From NCBI RefSeq assembly GCF_040395855.1, contig NZ_JBEBPO010000002.1:12412-76411 (forward strand): 64,000 bases of DNA, given 5' to 3'. Origin of the DNA: Oxalicibacterium fonticola_A (GTDB taxonomy: Bacteria > Pseudomonadota > Gammaproteobacteria > Burkholderiales > Burkholderiaceae_D). The position numbers and the translations under genes are program-made. This document shows, in pieces, positions 8,130 through 16,254 of this stretch (position 1 is the stretch's first letter; every line of letters begins with the position of its first letter). The notes under the pieces are model-generated. The model was not told where the DNA came from and searched no databases. It saw nothing but the letters and a program-made list of their open reading frames with translations.

Positions 8130-9563
8130 TCAGTTTTTGCGCGGCACGATACGTACGAGTTCGGCGACGCCCATGACATGACAGAGCGCGATGATGAAGT
8201 GATTGGCATGGTGCAATTCGATACTTTTTCCGCTGTTGATCAGTGGCGTCAGACTGCCGAACAGGCGTCCGGCGGCATTGAAATCCATCCGCGTCAGGCG
8301 GCTGCAATCGAGTATGACCGGATTGTGCGTGTGTGCATGCACGGCGATGTTTTGCACCAGCGTATCGGTGCGGGCATCGATGACGACCGGCATCATGAAA
8401 TGATCGCTGGCCGCGTCGTCCGGTTCGGCAGATTCTTCGGCGGCGGTGACGACCTTGTTTTGCGGCGAGACGAAGGATGGTGGCGATACTTCAAAGGTGA
8501 TGCAGTAATCGATACTGGTTTCTTCAAAATCGGATTCGCGATTCAGCAAACGCAAAATTTCCAACAGTAGTAGCCACGGCGCTTCGGTTTCATCGCGGCG
8601 GCCGACTTGCAGTATGGAACGGATTTTTTCCGCCAGTTCCGGTGCGCCGACCAGAATCAGGTTGTGGCCGGATTTTTGCAGTTTCTGCAATATGCTGAAC
8701 AGCAGTCCGCAACCTACCGGATCGACCTCGCTGACGCGTGCAAATTCGAGCTTGATGACATTGCTCATCCCGGCCATATTTTTGATGCGCTCCAGCTGCT
8801 TGATGCTGCCTGCATCGAGCTTGCCGGAAAATGCCACGCTCGGCGTGGTACTGGCGCGTGGCGCTGCTGCCTGCGCTGCGGGTTCGGCGCTGCTGCCGTC
8901 CACCCATGCGGGCGGCGACATTTCAAATTTGTTCGCGTACTCGATCGATAGATTCTCGAACGATGTGTGTTGCCCGGTGATCTGGTACAGATCGAACAGC
9001 ATGCCCCAGACGGTCAGCGGTGTGCTGCCGAGCGCATCTTCTGCAATGGCGTTCAGCAATATGGGTTCGACCAGATCGGTCTGGCCGTTGGCAAACAGGA
9101 TGGCGGCTTCTTCAATGACAGGCGCTGCTTCGGAAGCCGAAATGGCAACCGGCCTCATCACTGTTTCTGCGCCCAGCAGGAAGGCGGTGCTGGCGCCCAT
9201 GAGATCGGGCAGCATGGATGGCTGCTCAAGCGGCGGGGTGGCGTCGCTGTCGGGTTTGGCTTGGATGCGCGTATCCGGTGCGCGGACATTGGTATTGAGG
9301 AACTGGCTGGGTGGGCCGGGCAGGGTATTGCCGCTGAAAGGCAGCGGCTTGACGAATTCGGACGACATTTCAGACTCGATCGCATCGATCTTCATGGCCG
9401 TGGCGTGCGCTGCCTGGCGTTGCACTTGCTGCGTTTGTTCGTTTTCGTTTTTTGCGTTGATGCGGGCTGCGTTGTCGCTGCGTTTTTTTTGCGTAGACTC
9501 CTGCTCAGTCGACTTGCGTGCCGGCTGCTGGCCCTTCTTGCCAAATAGCGAAAAAATCCCCAC
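8130..9563 (-). CDS. Protein with two STAS-like modules, function unknown
   Basis: 477 residues from a GTG with AGGA five bases before it; an upstream GTG nine codons earlier lacks such a site. Residues 1-130 are polar, charged and probably disordered after a MGIFSLFGKKG-type start. The rest looks duplicated. A helical segment ending FENLSIEY..KFEMSPPAW (about 200-220) is followed by a STAS-like domain (about 242-325). A second segment FEETSIDY..TFEVSPPSF (about 346-364) is followed by another STAS-like domain (about 392-470). STAS domains mediate regulatory protein contacts. No enzyme domain is present. Its promoter may lie in the gap facing the TonB receptor gene; hslV follows downstream. 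Confidence 0.75.
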   Translation of the reverse strand: MGIFSLFGKKGQQPARKSTEQESTQKKRSDNAARINAKNENEQTQQVQRQAAHATAMKIDAIESEMSSEFVKPLPFSGNTLPGPPSQFLNTNVRAPDTRIQAKPDSDATPPLEQPSMLPDLMGASTAFLLGAETVMRPVAISASEAAPVIEEAAILFANGQTDLVEPILLNAIAEDALGSTPLTVWGMLFDLYQITGQHTSFENLSIEYANKFEMSPPAWVDGSSAEPAAQAAAPRASTTPSVAFSGKLDAGSIKQLERIKNMAGMSNVIKLEFARVSEVDPVGCGLLFSILQKLQKSGHNLILVGAPELAEKIRSILQVGRRDETEAPWLLLLEILRLLNRESDFEETSIDYCITFEVSPPSFVSPQNKVVTAAEESAEPDDAASDHFMMPVVIDARTDTLVQNIAVHAHTHNPVILDCSRLTRMDFNAAGRLFGSLTPLINSGKSIELHHANHFIIALCHVMGVAELVRIVPRKN

Positions 9564-9706
9564 GTCTATCCTGGTGAACAACGGCTGCACCAGTCAGATA
9601 TAGACGGGTGCGCCAAGTTTATAAAATGCTGCGCCCGGAGTATTTGTCCGCGCGCGACCATGCCAAAATTTCCGCTTAAAGGTAACACATGCAGGATGCA
9701 CAAAGC

Positions 9707-9728
9707 GACCTGCAGATTCCCGCAGGTC
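9707..9728 (-). terminator. Hairpin after the TonB receptor gene
   Basis: GACCTGC (9707-9713) and GCAGGTC (9722-9728) form a 7-bp stem about 30 bases past the receptor stop codon on the minus strand. The following T content is modest (CTTTGTG), so termination would be weak. Confidence 0.45.
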
Positions 9729-9759
9729 ACTAGTGTAGCCAAAAATCAGGCAACTATCT

Positions 9760-11766
9760 TTAAAAACTTGTACGAACGCCAACGATCAGGTTTCGACCTG
9801 GCAGTGGTGCGACTTCACGCAACACCGACGTTGCCAGCCGGATATCTTCATTCAGCAGATTTTTGACGATGGCAAACCAGGTAAGCTGGGTCGAGTTGAT
9901 GTTTTGCGTAAAGGACAAGTTTGCATCGACCTGGGTGTAGGAAGGCGTGACGAAGCTTTCAAAGCTGGCCAGCTTGTCTTGCTGTTGCGCGTGCAGGACT
10001 TTCACGCCCGAGCGCCAGGGGCCTTGACGATACCCGACTTCGCCACCGAAACGCGTTGCCGGCTGCAGCGGCAGATTGTCGAGGCCAGTCAATTTGCCGC
10101 GCGAGGTATCGGCAAAGCCACGCAAGGACCAGCCTTCACCGCGCAGGTTGTAGCTGATCTCGGCTTCGGCGCCGCGTATCGTGGCGCTGTTTTGCGACCA
10201 GAAGCGTTGGGTGAATTCGCCACCTGGCATGCCATCTTCATCTACAGTGGTGCCGTCAGTGCGGCCGTAGACGAAGTTCTTCACGCGGTTCTGGAAAATA
10301 TTGGCTTTCCAGCGGATCAGACCTTCTGTTTTTTGCAGACTCAATTCAAAGTTGCGTGAAGTTTCCTTGGTCAGATTGGCGTCGCCTCTGTCGAAGGTGG
10401 CGGTCGATTCGTGCGGGCCGTTGGAATACAGTTCTTCGATTGCGGGCGCACGCTGGGCAATCGCCGCCGTAGCGCCAAAGCCATAGCCGGGCGTGAAGGT
10501 CCACAGACCGCCTAGGGAATACGAACCGAGATTGAAGTCACGTTGCGACAAACCCGATACTGCATCCGGCTTGCGTTTGACTGATTCTATGCGCGCACCG
10601 GCGCTGGCACGGAAAGGGCCGAAATCGCGCTCTTCCACCAGAAAGCCGGCGATCGAATCAGTCTTGGTGAGCGGTACGGTCTCCGGCCCGCTGCCGTCGG
10701 CGGCCAGCGCCGAGAATTCCGAATTTTCAGTTTGCAGGCCGAAGGTGCCGCGCCATCCGGCCAGCGGTTTGTGCGTCAGTTCCAGCCGGCTTTCCAGTGC
10801 ATTGTTCTTGAAATTGGTCGCTGGCGTGCCGTCTTGCAGATTTTCCGTGTGCTTGTAATCGGTATGGCCCAGTTTGAAGCGCAGCGATTCGATATTGCCG
10901 AATGGTTCCCTGATCAAACCGTCGAGATCGAAGCGGGTTTGTTTCAGGGTGATGAAAGAGCGTTCTTCGGTTGGAATGCCGTAGCGATCGTCATTGACGC
11001 CGACCGAGGCGCCTATGTGGCCCCAGTCCTGAATGTAGGAGGCGCCGAATCCGATGCTGTTGGCGCGCGCAAAGGAATTGGGCAGGCGGCCGGAACCCAG
11101 AGCCGGATCGCTCAGGCTGACGTTGCCGGGGATCTTGTAATCGTCGGCATCGCGCAGATTGCCGTCGATATGCAGGCCGATGTCACCGGCTGCACCGTCC
11201 ACCGACAGCGAAGTATTTTTCATGCGGTCGACAGTGCCGTAACGCAGTTCCGCTTCGCCGGTTGGCTTGGTATTGAGTACGGTGGGAATGCGATCGTTGA
11301 TGATATTGACCACGCCGCCGATGGCGCCGGAGCCGTACAGCAGAGCTGCGGGACCGCGCAGGATTTCGATCTGGCGTGCGGTTGATGCTTCGCCTCCGAC
11401 CGCATGATCGTTGGACAGACTGGATGCATCCATTACCGACATGCCGTTTTGCAGGATCTTGACGCGCGGGCCTTCCAGACCGCGAATGATGGGACGCGAG
11501 GCGCCGGCGCCAAAGGCTGAAGCAGAGACGCCGAGTTCCTGCGAGAGCGTATCGCCTAGCGAATTGCCGAGTTTTTCACGAAGTTCGTTGCCGTACAAAA
11601 CCTTGGCGGGCGCGAGAATTTGTGCGCCCTCGTCGTTATTGAATGGCGTGGATGTGACAACCACGGCAGGCAGGGTTTGTTCTTGCGCTTGCGCAAAGGC
11701 GGAATGAGAAAAGGAGGCAAGCGCAGATAGAACGGCGCTTGCCAACAGGGTGCGTTGGGCGATCAT
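9760..11766 (-). CDS. znuD: TonB-dependent outer-membrane receptor, ZnuD-like (zinc)
   Basis: 668 residues from ATG 11766, which starts a clear signal peptide (MIAQRTLLASAVLSALASFS). A TonB-box-like QTLPAVVVTSTP follows. The plug domain includes RPIIRGLEGPRVKILQNG, then EILRGPAALLYGSGAIGGVVN, and the C-terminus ends with the barrel strand GRNLIVGVRTSF. The plug resembles ZnuD zinc receptors more than siderophore receptors. The substrate is inferred from this and from the block: a DUF2946-like gene upstream, and COG0523, zur and dksA beyond. It should need TonB-ExbBD, which are not in the window. A Zur-type site lies upstream of the two-gene operon. Confidence 0.85.
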   Translation of the reverse strand: MIAQRTLLASAVLSALASFSHSAFAQAQEQTLPAVVVTSTPFNNDEGAQILAPAKVLYGNELREKLGNSLGDTLSQELGVSASAFGAGASRPIIRGLEGPRVKILQNGMSVMDASSLSNDHAVGGEASTARQIEILRGPAALLYGSGAIGGVVNIINDRIPTVLNTKPTGEAELRYGTVDRMKNTSLSVDGAAGDIGLHIDGNLRDADDYKIPGNVSLSDPALGSGRLPNSFARANSIGFGASYIQDWGHIGASVGVNDDRYGIPTEERSFITLKQTRFDLDGLIREPFGNIESLRFKLGHTDYKHTENLQDGTPATNFKNNALESRLELTHKPLAGWRGTFGLQTENSEFSALAADGSGPETVPLTKTDSIAGFLVEERDFGPFRASAGARIESVKRKPDAVSGLSQRDFNLGSYSLGGLWTFTPGYGFGATAAIAQRAPAIEELYSNGPHESTATFDRGDANLTKETSRNFELSLQKTEGLIRWKANIFQNRVKNFVYGRTDGTTVDEDGMPGGEFTQRFWSQNSATIRGAEAEISYNLRGEGWSLRGFADTSRGKLTGLDNLPLQPATRFGGEVGYRQGPWRSGVKVLHAQQQDKLASFESFVTPSYTQVDANLSFTQNINSTQLTWFAIVKNLLNEDIRLATSVLREVAPLPGRNLIVGVRTSF

Positions 11767-11850
11767 GAGCTTCCTTGATAAGACGAATGAGAATGGCCGT
11801 TGCCGGATCGCAGGGCGATCGGACACGGCAGCACAAACAGGGAAAATCAG

Positions 11851-12249
11851 TTACGCCGTTGGCGGTGCGCGGGAAGAGAAGTGACAGAGGAAAGGTGCGT
11901 CCCATGAAGCATGGGCAGCCCACAGCGCCAGAACTTGCACGCTGGTTTGCAGAAGGGGAATAAACGGAAGTGCAGGTGCGCTATCCGCCAGCGCCATGCC
12001 ATCGAACAAGGTACAGGAGTGCAGTTTTTCGCCTGCATATTCGGTAGCGGAATCAGGCGTTGTACCGGCGGTTGATGCGGAAGATGTTGCACCTATGGTC
12101 TGCACTGCATGCTGACGATCTGTTCTGTCGGCATGCTCGATTCGATGCCGCAATCCCATCCATTGCGCGAACAATACGGCAAGCACCAACAATGCGGCGA
12201 AGCAAAGTCGGGTTGTGCTTGGTGTGCGTGATGAAAATGCAGGTTTCAA
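11851..12249 (-). CDS. Small DUF2946-like protein next to zinc receptor
   Basis: 132 residues. One N-terminal hydrophobic segment (about 14-30, CFAALLVLAVLFAQWMGL) is followed at once by HRIEHADRTD, a Ser/Thr-rich linker, a CTLFDGMALAD stretch, and a second hydrophobic region with HASWDAPFLCHFSSR. The layout fits DUF2946-type proteins, which often sit beside TonB receptors for metals. The His and Cys residues could bind metal, but that is inference. It lies 84 bases before the receptor gene and shares its promoter region. Confidence 0.65.
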   Translation of the reverse strand: MKPAFSSRTPSTTRLCFAALLVLAVLFAQWMGLRHRIEHADRTDRQHAVQTIGATSSASTAGTTPDSATEYAGEKLHSCTLFDGMALADSAPALPFIPLLQTSVQVLALWAAHASWDAPFLCHFSSRAPPTA

Positions 12250-12381
12250 AATTACTCGTTGTTTGTGCGGCGTGCGTGTCTTCAGATCAAAAGACCAGGT
12301 CGATCGATATCAGCGACCATTGCCCGGCAAGATGTCTCAGCCCAAGTTTGTTGTTTCCAAATCGAAGTACAAAATATTGTA

Positions 12382-12398
12382 TTGCAACAGAATTGCAT
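12382..12398 (-). promoter_or_regulatory. Zur-type operator upstream of receptor operon
   Basis: The plus strand reads TTGCAACAGAATTGCAT. It matches 15 of 17 positions of the site before zur read in the same sense (TTGCAACTGAATTGCAA). On the minus strand it lies between TTGTAG and TACAAT, 18 bases apart, a plausible -35/-10 pair for the DUF2946-znuD operon. The start codon is about 130 bases away. Binding by the neighbouring Fur-family protein is inferred. Confidence 0.6.
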
Positions 12399-12401
12399 TC
12401 T

Positions 12402-12440
12402 ACAAAAAAACAAAGCGCGCGAATAGGGTGCCGCGCGCTT
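12402..12440 (-). terminator. Intrinsic terminator of dksA
   Basis: On the minus strand AAGCGCGC (12433-12440), a 12-base loop, and GCGCGCTT (12413-12420) form an 8-bp GC stem followed by TGTTTTTTTG. It lies about 40 bases past the dksA stop and just before the receptor-operon promoter, so it insulates the two units. Confidence 0.8.
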
Positions 12441-12477
12441 GTTTGTGAACTGCGGTGCAGATTAATTCCGGATGGAA

Positions 12478-13443
12478 TCAATCGCCATACAATTTCTGTT
12501 TCAATTCGCGACGCTGCTGCGCTTCCAGTGACAGCGTGGCGGTAGGGCGTGCCAGCAAACGCGGTACACCGATAGGTTCGCCGGTTTCTTCGCACCAGCC
12601 GTAATCGCCGGAGTCTATGCTGGCGATCGATTGCTGTACTTTTTTCAGCAGCTTGCGTTCGCGATCGCGGGTACGTAATTCCAGCGCGTGCTCTTCTTCA
12701 ATCGTGGCGCGATCGGCAGGATCGGGCACCAGCACGGTTTCGCGCAAATGCTCGGTGGTTTCATCCGCGTTCTTCAACAACTCTTTTTCCAGCTGTTGCA
12801 GGCGGTCCTTGAAAAATGCGAGTTGCGCCGGATTCATGTAATCCTTTTCGCCCATCTTCAGGATTTGCGCTTCGGATAACAGGGTGCCGTCATTAGCGGC
12901 GCTCGGGGTTGCTTTGCTTGATTTAGTTGCCACTTCGCGTACTTTCAAAACTACAGGTTGTTCAATTTTATCTACTGATCGGGAGGCGGTCTTGTTGCCG
13001 CTGCCAGCTCCTGACCGAGATGCGCTTTTATTCGGTGTTGCTGCCGCTGCTGTTGTTACCTTGCGGGTACTTGCAGCAGCTTCCTTTTTAATTGGTTTTG
13101 CGACTGTCTTGCCAACCAGCTTTGCTTTGACTGCGGGTTTCACCACAGGTTTCGTCGCCGGCTTCACAATTTTTTTTGCGATGGATTTTGCCGCAACCGT
13201 TTTTGTTTTGCTGGCGACCTTGTTGGATTTTACCGCAGTCTTGGTCGGTGTTTTTTTCGCGACTTTGGATGCTGCCTTAAGCGCGGGCTTGGTCGTCTTG
13301 GCTACAGCCTTGACGACTTTCCCTGCCGAGGTTTTCGCAGATGATTTCGCCACTGCTTTGCCGGCAGGTTTTGCACGTGTAACTGCAGTTGCCTTGGAGG
13401 CTGTTTTTTTTGTGCTTTTAGATTTTGTGGCAGTTGCGTTCAT
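12478..13443 (-). CDS. dksA: DksA-family RNA polymerase-binding factor with long basic N-terminal extension
   Basis: Global regulator that binds the RNA polymerase secondary channel and acts with ppGpp. The last 130 or so of 321 residues are DksA: LSEAQILKMGEKDYMN, a coiled coil with ADRATIEEEHALELRTRDRERKLLKK, and a C-terminal DYGWCEETGEPIGV region. Only one of the four zinc-finger Cys remains (the others read Thr, Ser, Ala), as in zinc-independent DksA proteins. Residues 1-190 are Lys/Ala/Thr/Val-rich, resembling histone-H1-like tails. It is 113 bases downstream of the COG0523 gene and ends at a strong terminator. The N-terminal start is not fully certain. Confidence 0.93.
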   Translation of the reverse strand: MNATATKSKSTKKTASKATAVTRAKPAGKAVAKSSAKTSAGKVVKAVAKTTKPALKAASKVAKKTPTKTAVKSNKVASKTKTVAAKSIAKKIVKPATKPVVKPAVKAKLVGKTVAKPIKKEAAASTRKVTTAAAATPNKSASRSGAGSGNKTASRSVDKIEQPVVLKVREVATKSSKATPSAANDGTLLSEAQILKMGEKDYMNPAQLAFFKDRLQQLEKELLKNADETTEHLRETVLVPDPADRATIEEEHALELRTRDRERKLLKKVQQSIASIDSGDYGWCEETGEPIGVPRLLARPTATLSLEAQQRRELKQKLYGD

Positions 13444-13556
13444 AGTCCCTTGTCCTCAATGAACCTTCACACCTCAGATCTTATCGTGCTCCGCGTGCGA
13501 ATCGCATCTCTCGCATCATCCAGGCCGTTATACCCTGAGCTCAAAACCACGGTAGT

Positions 13557-14606
13557 TTATACCAAACATTGTTCCAATCCGAGAATAAAAGTTTCTTTTG
13601 GCAGATTCTGTCCAATAAACACCATTTTGCTTGAACGGCTCTCATTTTCACCCCATTTGCCGCCTATATCGGATCCCATGATCTGATGCACTCCCTGGAA
13701 TACAACCTTGCGATCGGCGCCGTCCATCCACAGCACACCTTTGTAACGCAGCATGCGCGGACCGAATACCTGCACAATGCTGCCAAGGAATTCGTCCAGT
13801 TTTTCGGTATTGAACGGGCGCTCGCTCTTGAAGACGAAGGCGGCGATATTGTCGCTGTGATGCGAGTGATGGTGGTCATGATTGTGTTCGTGATCATGCG
13901 TGCAATGCGCATCGCAAGCATGATCATGATGATCGTGTGCATGCTCTTCTGCGGCAATGAAGTCGGGATCAATCTCAAGCTTGTCATTCAGGTTGAAACC
14001 GCGCAGGTCCAGCACGTCGGCAATTGCCACGCGGCCAAAATCCGTGGTGCTGACAGGCGCACGTGGATTGATGCGCTTGATGCGTTCGATCAGGATACTC
14101 AATTCATCTGTGCTGACCAGATCGGTTTTGGATAGCAGCAATTTGTCGGCAAAGCCGATCTGACGTTGCGCTTCTTCATAGGTATCCAGCTGGTGCATCG
14201 CATGTTTGGCATCGACTACGGTAATGATGGCATCGACCAGATAGTCGGCGGCGACTTCTTCATCAATGAAGAAGGTTTGTGCCACCGGACCCGGATTGGC
14301 AAGGCCGGTGGTTTCGATCACGACATGGTCGAACTGCAGTTCGCCGGCATGGCGGCGTTGCGCCAGTGCGGTCAGTGCCACGATCAGGTCGCCGCGCACA
14401 GTGCAGCAGATGCAGCCGTTGTTCATCTCGACTATCTGTTCGGTGCCGTCTTGCACCAGGATTTCGTTATCGATATTTTCCTGGCCGAATTCGTTTTCAA
14501 TGACTGCGATTTTGAAACCGTGCGGCTCCTGCAAAATGCGGTTGAGCAGCGTGGTTTTGCCGGCGCCCAGAAAGCCGGTCAGGATGGTGGTGGGGATGAG
14601 TGCCAT
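13557..14606 (-). CDS. COG0523-family GTPase, probable zinc metallochaperone (ZigA/YjiA type)
   Basis: 349 residues from ATG 14606, which puts the P-loop GFLGAGKTT at 11-19. The metal motif CICC is at 65-68, the G3/G4 region LLSKTDL at about 157-163, and a dense His/Asp stretch at 222-250 (HAHDHHDHACDAHC, then more His pairs) joins the C-terminal domain. COG0523 members deliver metal using GTP. Linkage to zur, a ZnuD-like receptor and a Cys-poor DksA favours zinc over cobalt. It is 23 bases downstream of zur, so the two form one operon. Often annotated as CobW. Confidence 0.9.
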   Translation of the reverse strand: MALIPTTILTGFLGAGKTTLLNRILQEPHGFKIAVIENEFGQENIDNEILVQDGTEQIVEMNNGCICCTVRGDLIVALTALAQRRHAGELQFDHVVIETTGLANPGPVAQTFFIDEEVAADYLVDAIITVVDAKHAMHQLDTYEEAQRQIGFADKLLLSKTDLVSTDELSILIERIKRINPRAPVSTTDFGRVAIADVLDLRGFNLNDKLEIDPDFIAAEEHAHDHHDHACDAHCTHDHEHNHDHHHSHHSDNIAAFVFKSERPFNTEKLDEFLGSIVQVFGPRMLRYKGVLWMDGADRKVVFQGVHQIMGSDIGGKWGENESRSSKMVFIGQNLPKETFILGLEQCLV

Positions 14607-14629
14607 GATGTTTGAATAATGCCTTGAAT

Positions 14630-15163
14630 TTAATGTGCGCAATCGGCACACCATCCCTTGATGGTGAGTTCGATTTCGTGACTTTGAAAACCTTTGCCCA
14701 GCGTGGCTTGCAGAACCTTTTGCAATTGCTGGCGCAAGGTGGCGGCCGATGGATTGAGTTTCGCCTGGCTGTCGACGGCCAGCAGTTTTTCATCGACGTT
14801 ATCGATGCAGAAAACCTTGGCGCAACGCGTGCATTTGAAGTGGCCGTGTTGATGCTGCTGTTGCTGCATCTGGTTTTTGCCGCTGTTTGCCAGATGTTCG
14901 GCACCGGCGTTATAGCGGAATACGCGATCGTCGCCGGCGATCTTGTGCGCCAGTCCGGCATCGGTCAGCGCGTCCAGTGCGCGGTAGAGCGTGACCCTGT
15001 CCATATCGACCAGCGTGTCTTGCACGTCCTGATGCGAGAGCGCGTACGGTGCGCCCAGCAGTGCGGCCAGTACCTTGATGCGGGCAGCGGTGGCGCGCAG
15101 CGAAGTGTCGCGCAACTGGCTTTCGGCCAGGGTCGGGTAATCTGGGGTGGCGGATTTCTTCAT
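14630..15163 (-). CDS. zur: Fur-family transcriptional regulator, probable Zur
   Basis: 177 residues from ATG 15163 (MKKSATPDYPTLAESQL). N-terminal winged helix with VDMDRVTLYRALDAL as the recognition region. The C-terminal dimer domain carries HGHFKCTRCAKVFC and ends with GWCADCAH, two CxxC pairs for the structural zinc site. A QQQQHQHGH stretch may add metal ligands. Zinc specificity is inferred from the COG0523 and ZnuD-like neighbours. A palindromic site 43 bases upstream suggests autoregulation. The ORF can extend 16 codons further, but that would overlap the operator. Confidence 0.87.
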   Translation of the reverse strand: MKKSATPDYPTLAESQLRDTSLRATAARIKVLAALLGAPYALSHQDVQDTLVDMDRVTLYRALDALTDAGLAHKIAGDDRVFRYNAGAEHLANSGKNQMQQQQHQHGHFKCTRCAKVFCIDNVDEKLLAVDSQAKLNPSAATLRQQLQKVLQATLGKGFQSHEIELTIKGWCADCAH

Positions 15164-15205
15164 GATGCTGCAGGTAATGAATAGTGTGTTGATTATGCCG
15201 TAAAT

Positions 15206-15222
15206 TTGCAATTCAGTTGCAA
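15206..15222 (-). promoter_or_regulatory. Zur-type operator upstream of zur
   Basis: TTGCAATTCAGTTGCAA: two self-complementary TTGCAA units separated by TTCAG, inside an A/T-rich flank. The same motif recurs before the receptor operon with two mismatches. It lies 43 bases before the zur start, where an autoregulatory operator is expected. Zur binding is inferred. Confidence 0.6.
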
Positions 15223-15288
15223 TTTATCCGTTTGTGCTCATGCTTTCCATAGTGCAGGACAAGGAATGCGACGGTAGTGTCGAGGCGG

Positions 15289-16245
15289 TCAGGGTTTCTT
15301 TTTGGCGCGCGGATGGGCGGCGTCGTAGACTTGTGCCAGACGCTGAAAGTCCAGCGAGGTGTAGATCTGTGTGGCAGAGATGGATGCGTGGCCGAGCATT
15401 TCCTGTACGGCGCGTAAATCACCGGATGATTGCAGTACATGCGAAGCGAAGGAGTGGCGCAACACATGTGGATGTACATCCATCGGCAGGCCGACGGCTT
15501 GTGCATGCGCTTTCAGGCGCAACTGCAGCACGCGTGCCGAAATACGTGTGCCGCGCTCACTTAAAAACAGCGGGTGCGGATCGAGCTTGACCAAGGTATC
15601 GCGTACCGCCAGCCAGGCCTTGAGTGCATCGATTGCCGGCTGGCCGATGGGCACGCTGCGCATCTTGCTGCCTTTGCCGGTGACCATCGCTTCATGCGCA
15701 TCGAAATCTATCCAGCCGGCCGATGTGTAGCGATTTTCCTGTACATATCTGAGATCCAGACTGACCAGCTCGGATACGCGCAAACCGCTGGAATACAGCA
15801 ACTCAAACATTGCATGATTGCATAACTGCATGGACGCGTCGGCATTTTTGCCCGGGCTGGTTTCCGATACCAGGCGCACTGCATCATCGGCCGCCAGTGC
15901 TTTCGGCAAGGGTTTGTTGCGCTTGGGCGCCTTGATGCCATCCACCGGATTGGAAGCGACGGCATTTTGTTCGGACAGCCAGCTGAAAAAGCCGCGCCAG
16001 GCAGAAAGCTTGCGTGCGATCGAACGTGCGTTCAAGCCTTTGGCGTGCAGTTGTGCTGCAAATTTACGAATCTGGAAATGACTGATGGCGCTGAGCGCTG
16101 CATTGCTATCGCTTGCGGTTGCCAGCGCAAGCAGCTCCAGCAGGTCGCGCCGATAGCTGGTAATCGTGAGGGGCGACAATTGCCGCTGACTGATCAGGTT
16201 ATCGAGATAACCATCCAGATAAGCGTGATTGCCGGCCAGACTCAC
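15289..16245 (-). CDS. xerC: Tyrosine recombinase XerC
   Basis: Resolves chromosome dimers at dif together with XerD and FtsK. The N-terminal SAM-like core-binding domain covers about residues 1-100. The catalytic domain has Arg in GLRVSEL, Lys in TGKGSKMR, HxxR in HVLRHSF, His in GHASIS and the nucleophilic Tyr in IYTSLD. 318 residues, slightly longer than the E. coli protein. It directly follows the DUF484 gene (9 bases), and dapF lies upstream. The dapF / DUF484 / xerC order is the same as in gammaproteobacteria, which separates XerC from XerD. Confidence 0.95.
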   Translation of the reverse strand: MSLAGNHAYLDGYLDNLISQRQLSPLTITSYRRDLLELLALATASDSNAALSAISHFQIRKFAAQLHAKGLNARSIARKLSAWRGFFSWLSEQNAVASNPVDGIKAPKRNKPLPKALAADDAVRLVSETSPGKNADASMQLCNHAMFELLYSSGLRVSELVSLDLRYVQENRYTSAGWIDFDAHEAMVTGKGSKMRSVPIGQPAIDALKAWLAVRDTLVKLDPHPLFLSERGTRISARVLQLRLKAHAQAVGLPMDVHPHVLRHSFASHVLQSSGDLRAVQEMLGHASISATQIYTSLDFQRLAQVYDAAHPRAKKKP

Positions 16246-16254
16246 GGTGACAGT

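Noticed and set aside
8614..9603. A 329-codon plus-strand frame over the STAS-like gene
   Set aside because: The minus strand has a ribosome site, a family-like start and domain structure; the plus frame has only low-complexity Ser/Cys/Ala.
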